Positions 55,599-64,000 of a DNA stretch of 64,000 nt are shown piece by piece. Source of the DNA: Paenibacillus rhizophilus (GTDB lineage Bacteria > Bacillota > Bacilli > Paenibacillales > Paenibacillaceae). The notes under the pieces are model-generated. The model was not told the origin of the DNA, ran no database searches, and saw only the letters and a list, made by a program, of their open reading frames with translations. The DNA lies in NCBI RefSeq assembly GCF_003854965.1, contig NZ_RQPI01000005.1, positions 248,001 to 312,000 of the forward strand, read 5' to 3'. How positions within the stretch are numbered: position 1 is the first letter of the stretch; each line of letters starts with the position of its first letter. The position numbers were made by a program, and so were the translations under genes.

Positions 55599-55642
55599 AA
55601 TAAAAAAAGGTGTGCCTCCCATTCATGGAAAGCGCACCGCTT
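55599..55642 (-). terminator. Terminator after yajC
   Basis: On the minus strand GGTGCGC and TTTCC pair imperfectly with GGGA and GCACACC (55608-55640), followed by TTTTTTT. It ends the ruv-spoIID-queA-tgt-yajC direction. Confidence 0.75.
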
Positions 55643-55666
55643 AGTGAAACAGAAATTTGCAAGCTA

Positions 55667-55981
55667 TTACTTTGAATCCGCTTCCGTTGTTGCTACGGAA
55701 TGGCTGATCGAGCCGCGGTCAAAGGTCAATTTTGTTACATCATTCACCCGGAGAACCACGATATCGTCCGAAATCTCCATAATCGTGCCGTGAAGGCCGC
55801 CGATCGTAACGACCTTGTCACCCTTTTTCAAAGCCTTTAACATGGAATTGCGCGTCTTGGTCTTCTTCTGTTGAGGACGGATCAGCAGGAAGTAGAACAC
55901 GATAAACATCAGGACAAACGGCCCCACAAGCCCTAAAATGTTTGAGGACTGGGATCCTGCAGCTGCAGCGTATTGAAACAT
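55667..55981 (-). CDS. yajC: Preprotein translocase subunit YajC
   Basis: 104 residues: one N-terminal helix (about 17-37), then PQQKKTKTRNSMLKALKKGD and VVTIGGLHGTIMEI, the family signature. Part of the SecDF-YajC accessory complex; secD and secF lie 6 kb away in this window. GGGGGGTG stands before ATG 55981. Probably the last gene of the queA-tgt-yajC transcript. Confidence 0.93.
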   Translation of the reverse strand: MFQYAAAAGSQSSNILGLVGPFVLMFIVFYFLLIRPQQKKTKTRNSMLKALKKGDKVVTIGGLHGTIMEISDDIVVLRVNDVTKLTFDRGSISHSVATTEADSK

Positions 55982-56025
55982 ATTTCACCCCCCTTTCAAG
56001 TCTTCGGTAAAGCACAATCCAGCAC

Positions 56026-57183
<1,158 letters not shown>

Positions 57184-58212
57184 TTAGTAAATGAACATTG
57201 CGTCGCCGAAACTGAAAAAGCGGTATTTCCTCTGGATCGCCTCCTGATAGGCATCAAGAATATGCTCCCTGCCCGCCAAGGCGCTTACCAGCATGACCAG
57301 CGTCGATTTCGGCAGATGAAAATTCGTAATCAGGGCGTCCACCAGCTTGAATTCGTATCCAGGGTAGATAAAAATATCCGTCCAGCCGCTGCATGCTTCG
57401 AGCGGTCCATCGCCGAACATGCCGCCGACCGTCTCCAGCGTACGGCAGGAGGTGGTTCCGACCGCCACAATTCGGCTTCCCTTTGCCCGGGCTTCGTTCA
57501 GCATATCCGCCGTTTCACGTGACAGCATGAAAAATTCCGCATGCATAACATGCTCCTCAACCGTTTCCACGGACATCGGCCGGAATGTGCCAAGCCCGAC
57601 ATGGAGGGTAATGTAGGCTAGTTTAATCCCTTTTTCCTTAATCTTCTCCAGCAGTTCCTCCGTAAAATGCAAACCGGCCGTAGGTGCGGCTGCCGAGCCT
57701 TCATTGCGGGCATATACGGTCTGATACCGTTCCCGGTCGTCCAGCTTCTCCTTAATATAAGGCGGAAGCGGCATCGTTCCGAGCCTGTCCAGAATCTCCT
57801 GGAAAATCCCATTGTACATAAACCGCAGCGTGCGCCCGCCCATGTCGCTTTCATCCTCGATTACCGCCCGAAGTTCCTCACCGAAGGATATGACGGCACC
57901 GGATTTGAGCTTTTTTCCCGGCTTCACCAGAGCCTCCCATCGGTCTTCGCCCAAGCTCTTGAGCAGCAGCACTTCGGCCTTGGCTCCGGTATCCTCTTTA
58001 ACGCCGAATAACCGGGCGGGAATCACTCTCGTATCATTCAGCACAAGCGTGTCGCCTGGCTGCAGTTCATCAAGAATATCGGTAAATTGCCGATGCTCTG
58101 TTCTCCCGCTTCGCTTGTCCAACGTGAGCAGCCTGGATGCGCTGCGGTCGGCAAGCGGAGTCTGGGCAATCAGTTCTTCCGGCAGATGAAAATCATACAA
58201 ATCCACATTCAT
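57184..58212 (-). CDS. queA: S-adenosylmethionine:tRNA ribosyltransferase-isomerase
   Basis: 342-residue enzyme adding the cyclopentenediol precursor from SAM to preQ1-tRNA. The N-terminus [34 protein letters not shown] and [18 protein letters not shown] are characteristic. AAGGA precedes ATG 58212. Only 6 nt follow the SpoIID-like stop upstream, so the two are cotranscribed. Confidence 0.96.
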   Translation of the reverse strand: MNVDLYDFHLPEELIAQTPLADRSASRLLTLDKRSGRTEHRQFTDILDELQPGDTLVLNDTRVIPARLFGVKEDTGAKAEVLLLKSLGEDRWEALVKPGKKLKSGAVISFGEELRAVIEDESDMGGRTLRFMYNGIFQEILDRLGTMPLPPYIKEKLDDRERYQTVYARNEGSAAAPTAGLHFTEELLEKIKEKGIKLAYITLHVGLGTFRPMSVETVEEHVMHAEFFMLSRETADMLNEARAKGSRIVAVGTTSCRTLETVGGMFGDGPLEACSGWTDIFIYPGYEFKLVDALITNFHLPKSTLVMLVSALAGREHILDAYQEAIQRKYRFFSFGDAMFIY

Positions 58213-58218
58213 TGCTAG

Positions 58219-60306
58219 TCATTCCTTAACTATAGTGACATTCTGAAAATAGTGTTGCAAAATCTCCTTATAATCATACCCTTTATCCGCCATTCCCTTC
58301 ACGCCCCATTGGGACATGCCGAGTCCATGGCCGTTGCCCCAGCCAATGAACAGAAAGCCCGGACTGGCGTCTACTACCCGCGCCTTGGAGTCTCCGTCCA
58401 TAACGACGGTGCCGCTGCCGCTCTGCGTTACCATACCCGAAGCGGACAGTACCCCCGTCTGCTGTGAACCGCTTACTGTTGCGGTTTGGCCGTCGGCGCC
58501 TAGTACAGTATAACTGCCCGAAGGCACAATATCAAACAAAGTGCTGGGCAGCCCGCCTAATGCGGAGCGGTACAAATCGGGATACTTCACTGTAAGGGCA
58601 TTGCCGTTGGCCTTGACCAATACGGCCCGGCCCGACGGACCGCGCTCCGTTACCTGAAGGCTGACGATGGATGAAGGCAGAGTGCCGCTCGCCTTCCCTT
58701 GCAGACTCTTCAGAAGCTCGCCGGATGTATAGGGTCCTTTAATCCAACTGTAGCTGCCCGACTCCAGCACACTGTCCAGAACGACCGCATTTTCTCCAGG
58801 GTTCAGCTTGCCGACGGGGCTTACGCTGCTGTCAACCACAGGCAGCGCCCGCACATTGACATCATTGGTCGTCGCCGTCAGCATGTTCAGGCCTGCGGCG
58901 GTCTTGTCGCCCGTCAATTTCACATTGTCTTCCCGGACATAGCCGTCCAATCCGTTAGAAAGCTGCACATAATACCACTTCTTCGCAGTAGCCACCGCGG
59001 AACTGTCGCCTGAACTGTCTACGCTGGCAAATATATTTCCTCCGTTATTCCATACTTCGGACGGATCGGCTGTCATTCCGCCGCTGTTGGATGAGAATAC
59101 AGCTTCAACGATATTCCCTCCGCTCTTCAGCACCTCGCCCGCCGTGGCATCCACCGCCGACGTAATCGATGCCGCCTCGGTTCCGGTCCCGTTGTAGACC
59201 TGGCTGAGCGTAGTGTCCACAACATTCGCAATGTCGAATCGCAGCCCCTGCGCAACCGCATAACTGCGAGCAGCCACCGCCTGCGCCTTAAGCGCTTCGG
59301 CCGGCCAGCTCGAAGAGACCTCTCCGCCAACGACCGAGTACAGATATTGTTCCAGCGGGAGTTCATTAACGACGGACAGCGATCCGTTCGATCCGCCGAG
59401 CTCCAAGCTGCCGCGGTAGGTCCGCTTTGATCGTTCGGCAAGCTGAATACCTGTACTGCCCCCGGCCGCCATAAACTTCGCTTCGCCGGATACCGCGTAG
59501 TGTACTGCTTGCGTCTCGCTGTTCAGATCCAGTCCGACATCACTCCGGATCATGAGACCCGCCGATGCCGTCGTCAATATCAGTTGCGGCATCACCTGGC
59601 CAAGCACAAGCCTCGCTGCGGCCAAGTCGCTGTCGTTGGCAGCTTCGGCCACCCACACCTCGTACCGCGATCCCCCGCCTTCGGAAGGAACGACGGCGGT
59701 CCAGGCGTCAACGCCGGCCGCGGCTATACTTGCCCTTGCGGTGTCGGCTTCCTGCTGCGTGGCATAGCTGCCCGCTGTCAAATGCTTGCCGCCTTTGACA
59801 ACGGGAACTTGGTCCGCCGGGAGGTTCAAACCGGCTTTGGACACTCTATCAGCTGCATTCTTCGCGGCGCTTTCGCTGGCGTATATCCCGGTATACAGCT
59901 GATATACATTGCTGCCTCCCTTTGAGTTCAGAAACAGCAAAGGCTTGTCCGACGTGGACTGGAGCTTCTTCGCCGCATCGGCTGCCGTCTGCCAGGAAGA
60001 TGTCTCAAGCACCTTGACGCGGTATCCGTCCAGGCTTGCGCGCACCTTCGTCCCCGAAGGAATCGTAACGAGAACGGTCCCGCCATCTTGGGCGGTCAGG
60101 CTCCAGGCCTGGCCCGAGAGCAGCGTGACCGCTGGGACCGTCAATTTATATTTACTGCCGATATCCGCAAAAAGCGCGACCCTGATCGTCCGGGTGGAAT
60201 CGGCGTAACCGGCCCCGGCGGGCAGCAGCAGACTTCCCGCTGCCAGCGCGGCTGCCAGCAAGCCTTTTGCCAGTGCCGTTCTCTTTTTCCTCCATGCATG
60301 ACTCAT
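58219..60306 (-). CDS. SpoIID/LytB-type protein with SPOR-like and SH3-like segments
   Basis: 695-residue exported protein. Signal peptide at about 8-36 (KGLLAAALAAGSLLLPAG). Residues about 125-225 contain SPOR-like units (YQLYTGIYASESAAKNA, YATQQEADTARASI). A SpoIID core follows at about 290-440: NELPLEQYLYSVVGGEVSSS, WPAEALKAQAVAARSYAV and VFSSNSGGMTA. An SH3-like insert (about 440-530, DGYVREDNVKL) then splits it from the last SpoIID block WGNGHGLGMSQWGVKGMADK. SpoIID is a lytic transglycosylase of engulfment. TTG 60324 is less likely than ATG 60306. It sits between ruvB and queA. Confidence 0.85.
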   Translation of the reverse strand: MSHAWRKKRTALAKGLLAAALAAGSLLLPAGAGYADSTRTIRVALFADIGSKYKLTVPAVTLLSGQAWSLTAQDGGTVLVTIPSGTKVRASLDGYRVKVLETSSWQTAADAAKKLQSTSDKPLLFLNSKGGSNVYQLYTGIYASESAAKNAADRVSKAGLNLPADQVPVVKGGKHLTAGSYATQQEADTARASIAAAGVDAWTAVVPSEGGGSRYEVWVAEAANDSDLAAARLVLGQVMPQLILTTASAGLMIRSDVGLDLNSETQAVHYAVSGEAKFMAAGGSTGIQLAERSKRTYRGSLELGGSNGSLSVVNELPLEQYLYSVVGGEVSSSWPAEALKAQAVAARSYAVAQGLRFDIANVVDTTLSQVYNGTGTEAASITSAVDATAGEVLKSGGNIVEAVFSSNSGGMTADPSEVWNNGGNIFASVDSSGDSSAVATAKKWYYVQLSNGLDGYVREDNVKLTGDKTAAGLNMLTATTNDVNVRALPVVDSSVSPVGKLNPGENAVVLDSVLESGSYSWIKGPYTSGELLKSLQGKASGTLPSSIVSLQVTERGPSGRAVLVKANGNALTVKYPDLYRSALGGLPSTLFDIVPSGSYTVLGADGQTATVSGSQQTGVLSASGMVTQSGSGTVVMDGDSKARVVDASPGFLFIGWGNGHGLGMSQWGVKGMADKGYDYKEILQHYFQNVTIVKE

Positions 60307-60343
60307 CTTCACGTTCTCCTCCAATCGCCAAAGTGGATAAAGT

Positions 60344-61351
60344 TCAAGATTGCTCCGGAGGGAGCGGAATTCCTAAATGCTGATAAGCGGCCGCTGTAAC
60401 CATTCTTCCCCGCGGTGTCCGCTGTAAAAAGCCGATTTGCAGCAAGTACGGTTCATAAACATCTTCTATTGTCTGGCTCTCTTCGCCTATCGTAGCGGCA
60501 ATCGTATCCAGCCCGACAGGTCCGCCGCGAAAGCCCGTAATCATCGAGCGCAGCATTTTATGGTCAACACTGTCAAGGCCCCTGGGATCAACTTGCAGCA
60601 TTTTCAACGACTCCCCGGCGATTTCCGGAGTGATAATCCCGTCTCCCTTGACCTGGGCATAATCACGGACCCGTTTCAGCAGCCGGTTTGCGATCCGGGG
60701 AGTTCCCCGTGAGCGCAACGCAATCTCCTCGGCTGCGTCGCCAACAACTTCAATCCCAAGAATATCAGCCCCCCGCGAGACGATATAACTCAGCTCATCC
60801 TCAGTATAGAACTCCAACCGGCTGACAACGCCGAAGCGGTCGCGCAGGGGGGCGGACAGCAAGCCTGCGCGCGTGGTGGCTCCCACAAGTGTAAACGGCG
60901 GCAGATCCAGCCGGACTGAGCGGGCGCTCGGCCCTTTGCCGATCATAATATCAAGCGCAAAATCCTCCATCGCCGGATACAGCACTTCCTCAACCGTCCG
61001 GTGCAGCCTGTGAATCTCATCGATGAACAGCACATCGCCTTCCTGCAGATTGGTCAGCAGCGCCGCCAAATCACCTGGGCGCTCAATCGCGGGACCGGAC
61101 GTCGTCCGTAGGTTCACTCCCAGTTCGTTGGCGATAATATTGGCTAGCGTCGTCTTTCCGAGCCCCGGCGGCCCGTACAGCAGCACATGATCCAGTGCCT
61201 CGCTCCGCATTTTTGCCGCTTCGATATAGATTTTCAGGTTCTCTTTAACTTGATTCTGCCCTATATATTCAGCCAGATAACGGGGACGCAGACTGAGCTC
61301 CACCGCCTGGTCTTCCATCATTAAATTCGCGGATATGATCCGGTCCTCCAT
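60344..61351 (-). CDS. ruvB: Holliday junction helicase RuvB
   Basis: 335-residue AAA+ motor: [20 protein letters not shown], Walker [10 protein letters not shown], Walker [10 protein letters not shown], sensor 1 [11 protein letters not shown] and the arginine-finger region [13 protein letters not shown]. The frame opens at 61375, but ATG 61351 ([10 protein letters not shown]) resembles the usual RuvB start. Followed by the SpoIID-like gene within 40 nt. Confidence 0.96.
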   Translation of the reverse strand: MEDRIISANLMMEDQAVELSLRPRYLAEYIGQNQVKENLKIYIEAAKMRSEALDHVLLYGPPGLGKTTLANIIANELGVNLRTTSGPAIERPGDLAALLTNLQEGDVLFIDEIHRLHRTVEEVLYPAMEDFALDIMIGKGPSARSVRLDLPPFTLVGATTRAGLLSAPLRDRFGVVSRLEFYTEDELSYIVSRGADILGIEVVGDAAEEIALRSRGTPRIANRLLKRVRDYAQVKGDGIITPEIAGESLKMLQVDPRGLDSVDHKMLRSMITGFRGGPVGLDTIAATIGEESQTIEDVYEPYLLQIGFLQRTPRGRMVTAAAYQHLGIPLPPEQS

Positions 61352-61428
61352 CTTTCCATCGCTCCACTTCATCATGTACTTAGCGGACCTTTCGTCAACC
61401 GATGCTCATCCACTTCTTACTTCCGGGT

Positions 61429-62046
61429 CTACTTCGCCACATACAGCAGCTTGAGCGCCTTTTTCATCAGGATGTCAACCGAATCGATCTCTGCTCCTTC
61501 TTTCTTCAGCGCCAGCCTGACACGGTCCAGCTCTGTCTCCGTATATCCAAGCGCCTTAAGCCCGTCTCTAGCTTCCTGCCAGGAAAGCTCGCCGCTCTCC
61601 GTATTCTGTTCCAACGCAAACAATCCGGTTTGGAAATTGGCCGTTCCCAGTCCGTCCAGCTTGTCCTTGAGATCCAAAATCATCCGCTGAGCCGTCTTCT
61701 TCCCGATACCCGGCAGTTTCGTCAGAAATGTAATGTTCTCCTGATAAATGGCCGAAATGACATGGTCCGGCGTGCCTCCCGTCAAAATCCCGAGCGCCAC
61801 ACGGGGGCCGATGCCCGACACCTCGATCAGTTTGCGGAACAGCTTCTGTTCCTCCCTGGTAGGGAAGCCGAACAGAAGAATCGCGTCCTCCCGCACGTGA
61901 TGATGAATATATACAGTCACCGGTCCCTCTTGTTTGGCAAAAGCATAAGGATTCGGGCAAAAGACCCGATATCCAACGCCCTGAACATCCAGCACCACAT
62001 ATTCTTGTTCCAAATGGACAACCGGTCCCTTTAAAAAATCAATCAT
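61429..62046 (-). CDS. ruvA: Holliday junction-binding protein RuvA
   Basis: 205 residues: OB-fold N-terminus ([20 protein letters not shown]), tandem helix-hairpin-helix ([33 protein letters not shown]) and the C-terminal RuvB-binding domain. Its ATG overlaps the ruvC stop as ATGA (62043-62046), indicating coupled translation. Confidence 0.96.
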   Translation of the reverse strand: MIDFLKGPVVHLEQEYVVLDVQGVGYRVFCPNPYAFAKQEGPVTVYIHHHVREDAILLFGFPTREEQKLFRKLIEVSGIGPRVALGILTGGTPDHVISAIYQENITFLTKLPGIGKKTAQRMILDLKDKLDGLGTANFQTGLFALEQNTESGELSWQEARDGLKALGYTETELDRVRLALKKEGAEIDSVDILMKKALKLLYVAK

Positions 62047-62552
62047 TTGCGCAATACCTCATTTATCTTTGAATTCAGCGTATACGAATGGGCATGACAG
62101 ACCGCAACCGCCAGCGCGTCGGCCACATCGTCGGGTTTCGGAACGGCGGACAGCTTGAGGTACATCCGCACCATTTCCTGCACTTGCTTTTTCTCCGCCT
62201 TGCCGTAACCGACAATCGCCTGCTTCACCTGCATCGGGGTATATTCCGCCACCGCTAGCCCACGCTGCACAGCCGCCAGCACCAGCACACCGCGCGCCTG
62301 TCCGACCGACATTGCCGTCGTCACATTGCGGTTGAAGAACAGCTTCTCCAGCGCTACGGCCTCCGGCTTGTACCGGTCAATCAGCTGCAGCATGCCCTCA
62401 TAAACGTGGAGCAGCCGCTCCTCCTCCGGCGTATGGGCTTCCGTCTGGATACAGCCATACTGAACCGGTGTAAGCTTGCTGCCATTTTTGTCAATGAAGC
62501 CGAAGCCGACAATCGCTATCCCCGGATCGATCCCCAGAATTCGCAAAACCAT
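62043..62552 (-). CDS. ruvC: Holliday junction resolvase RuvC
   Basis: 169-residue RNase H-fold nuclease. The acidic residues are in [25 protein letters not shown] and [16 protein letters not shown], so the active site looks complete. Bacillus subtilis lacks RuvC and uses RecU, so its presence here next to ruvAB is typical of Paenibacillus and other deeper Bacillales. ATG 62552 is close behind GGGGAG; a TTG two codons later has better spacing. Confidence 0.94.
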   Translation of the reverse strand: MVLRILGIDPGIAIVGFGFIDKNGSKLTPVQYGCIQTEAHTPEEERLLHVYEGMLQLIDRYKPEAVALEKLFFNRNVTTAMSVGQARGVLVLAAVQRGLAVAEYTPMQVKQAIVGYGKAEKKQVQEMVRMYLKLSAVPKPDDVADALAVAVCHAHSYTLNSKINEVLRK

Positions 62553-62765
62553 CTCTCCCCTATTTATCGGTAGCCTTCCCGCACGGTCTTTTCCCCGCCT
62601 TGAAAGCGAACATATGTATTCCTTCTACCCATTATAGCAAAAATAGGCTGCCCGGGGAGCATAAACTTTGCCATACCCGATATATAAAATAGTTTCACAA
62701 AATGTAACCTTAGCCTCAACCTGACTCAAGGCTTGACCAAGCACCCGAAACTGATAAATCATACA

Positions 62766-62799
62766 ACAAAAAAGACCGCCGGTTTTCACCAACGGCCTT
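62766..62799 (-). terminator. Terminator after bofC
   Basis: On the minus strand AAGGCCG pairs with CGGTCTT (62772-62799, one G-T pair) with an inner GGT/ACC stem, followed by TTTTTTG. Confidence 0.8.
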
Positions 62800-62839
62800 C
62801 ATTACCCATCTCCTCAAGAATTCCTTTCATTAATCCGCC

Positions 62840-63592
62840 CTACATCGTCTGCTCAGAATCGTCCCGCGCATAATCGCTAAAGGTCGAAAGCACACTGTTG
62901 TACTCATCAATATCCTGTACCCGGATTCCGCCCTGAAGCTGCCTCCATACTTTTTCCGGCAGCGACGATTTCATCGTTCCAATATCGATTTGAAAAAAGG
63001 TTTTAAGCGCCTCCTCCCGTTTAGGAGGTCCTTTGAACAGGGTGAGATTTCCTTCGTTATCTATGCCAATGTACGCTTCCTTCTTGCAGGAAGGCGATAA
63101 ATCATTCACACTCCGCTCCAGCCAGACATCTCCGTCAGACCCGATTCTTCCCTGCCAGTCCGGTTGTTCCGAAAGCAGAGCCTGCAATTTCTCGGGATTC
63201 ATTGGTCCAAAAGTATCCCGGACTTCATCACCACTAACGTAGGTTGTCTTGTAATGGACTTTTCGGCTGAGGCCGGTATCTTCAATAATCCTGCTAAGCG
63301 ACTTCGCATCGCCCAGACCCAATATTCGTTCCCCCGGCTCTTCTTGTCCGAATACGGCCGAAGCCTGCTCACGCAGCAGAGTATCGTTGGAAACGGTACG
63401 GGTGTTCAGTTCGGCAAACTTTGCTTCCACCGCCGACATCGATCCGGTCAGCAGATCTGACAAGCGATCCGATACCCGCAATCCCGACCAGGCGCATACC
63501 GTAAGGACCGCACAGGCCGTTCCGACCCACAGCGCTTTTTTCCAGCGTCTCCACCGGCGCCACAGTTGCTTTTTCAAACGAAAAGCACTCAT
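62840..63592 (-). CDS. bofC: BofC-like regulator of forespore signalling
   Basis: 250 residues: basic N-terminus and one membrane/signal helix (about 20-37), a middle domain with VHYKTTYVSGDEV, and a C-terminal domain with YIGIDNEGNLTLFKGPP and FFQIDIGTMKSSLP..GGIRVQDIDEY, which matches BofC. In Bacillus BofC acts in the intermembrane space to inhibit SpoIVB and so times SigK activation. It is longer than Bacillus BofC (about 170), with an extra N-terminal segment. Upstream of ruvC on the same strand, as in Bacillus, but separated by a terminator. Confidence 0.87.
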   Translation of the reverse strand: MSAFRLKKQLWRRWRRWKKALWVGTACAVLTVCAWSGLRVSDRLSDLLTGSMSAVEAKFAELNTRTVSNDTLLREQASAVFGQEEPGERILGLGDAKSLSRIIEDTGLSRKVHYKTTYVSGDEVRDTFGPMNPEKLQALLSEQPDWQGRIGSDGDVWLERSVNDLSPSCKKEAYIGIDNEGNLTLFKGPPKREEALKTFFQIDIGTMKSSLPEKVWRQLQGGIRVQDIDEYNSVLSTFSDYARDDSEQTM

Positions 63593-63857
63593 GTTAATCC
63601 CTTCATTCTGCTTTTTTCCCTAATTTGCCCGGGGTCGGCGGGATTTATGCAAGCTTTAGCTTTTTCGTTCGATGGCTTTGCCCTCCGAAATTAATGATGG
63701 ATACCCCAGACTTCGTTAATCAGAAAGTGACGTTTTGCCGGAGGATCAAAATCGAGGCAGGCTCTAAATACGAAGGCAACAAAAAAAGGCTTAATCAAGC
63801 TGTACACTCAGCTTAATCAACCCTAAATTAGGTATCAACTCATTTGATAAAGTAAGA
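63593..63857. other. Intergenic region between bofC and the tRNA genes
   Basis: No gene supported. On the minus strand AAGCTG/CAGCTT with nearby TTGATTAAGC direct repeats (63784-63830) precedes CCTTTTTTTG and may end tRNA transcription. The rest should contain the bofC promoter. Confidence 0.4.
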
Positions 63858-63934
63858 TGGCGCGCCCTGAGAGATTCGAACTCCCGGCCTTTTGATTCGT
63901 AGTCAAACGCTCTATCCAGCTGAGCTAAGGGCGC
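63858..63934 (-). tRNA. tRNA-Arg (anticodon ACG)
   Basis: Minus-strand cloverleaf: acceptor GCGCCCT/AGGGCGC, D-arm TAGCTCAGCTGGATAGAGC, anticodon stem TTTGA/TCAAA with loop CTACGAA (anticodon ACG), T-arm GGGAGTTCGAATCTC, discriminator G and an encoded CCA at 63858-63860. Confidence 0.95.
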
Positions 63935-63940
63935 ATTATA

Positions 63941-64000
63941 TGGAGCGGACGACGGGAATCGAACCCGCGACCCTCGCCTTGGCAAGGCGATGCTCTACCG
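63941..64000 (-). tRNA. tRNA-Gly (anticodon GCC), truncated by the window end
   Basis: The 3' part of a minus-strand tRNA: GGTAGAGC D-arm end, anticodon arm TCGCCTTGCCAAGGCGA (anticodon GCC), T-arm CGGGTTCGAATCCCG, acceptor GTCCGC, discriminator T and CCA (63941-63943). The 5' acceptor strand is beyond base 64000. Confidence 0.92.

Overview
The window looks like a chromosomal segment of a Paenibacillus-type endospore-forming firmicute, with roughly half G+C. The evidence is the set and order of genes: comER/comEA/comEB/comEC, leuS with a T-box, hisS-aspS-tcdA with a T-box, relA-dtd, recJ-apt, secD-secF, comN-spoVB-DUF421-yrzE, yajC-tgt-queA, ruvBAC and bofC. This is the usual Bacillales backbone, but with split secD/secF, a RuvC resolvase and a SpoIID-like protein inside the ruv-queA cluster. 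I call this from protein recognition by eye; no database was searched.

Layout. 1-7,600: the tail of an unknown gene, an AT-rich gap, 2-keto-3-deoxygluconate kinase (kdgK) facing a KdgR-like LacI regulator, then a second LacI regulator that heads an operon for a two-subunit ABC exporter. 7,700-12,800: late competence genes. 13,000-19,130: leuS, an AI-2E-type permease, a zinc-ribbon protein, a PRC-barrel protein and a cysteine desulfurase. 19,130-26,690: an accessory block (oligo-1,6-glucosidase, GPH sugar transporter, divergent LacI regulator with clear operators, lone glycosyltransferase, solo TnpB element) sitting between the desulfurase gene and cymR. 26,690-38,200: cymR, mnmA, rarA, a HelD-like helicase, a purine permease, tcdA, aspS, hisS. 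38,500-48,560: small stress/hypothetical genes, dtd, relA, uracil permease, apt, recJ, a CDF transporter. 48,670-63,600: secretion, sporulation, tRNA-modification and Holliday-junction genes. 63,858-64,000: tRNA-Arg and the start of a tRNA-Gly cluster.

How the genes work together. CymR, the cysteine desulfurase and MnmA are a sulfur regulation/tRNA-thiolation set, here broken up by the accessory block. RelA, Apt, the purine and uracil permeases and Dtd cover nucleotide and stringent-response functions. Two aminoacyl-tRNA synthetase operons carry T-box leaders with readable promoters, specifiers and terminators. SecD/SecF/YajC form the Sec accessory complex; Tgt/QueA make queuosine; RuvABC with RecJ and RarA act in recombination.

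Most of the window is conserved housekeeping DNA. The least ordinary items are a TnpB whose zinc ribbon has no cysteines, a pair of identical LacI-type operators exactly 104 bp apart, a hisS T-box with overlapping Asp/His specifier codons, a LacI-led asymmetric ABC exporter operon, a 62-bp tandem repeat in front of apt, and overlapping small ORFs between dtd and a PfpI gene. I found no CRISPR array, prophage or rRNA.
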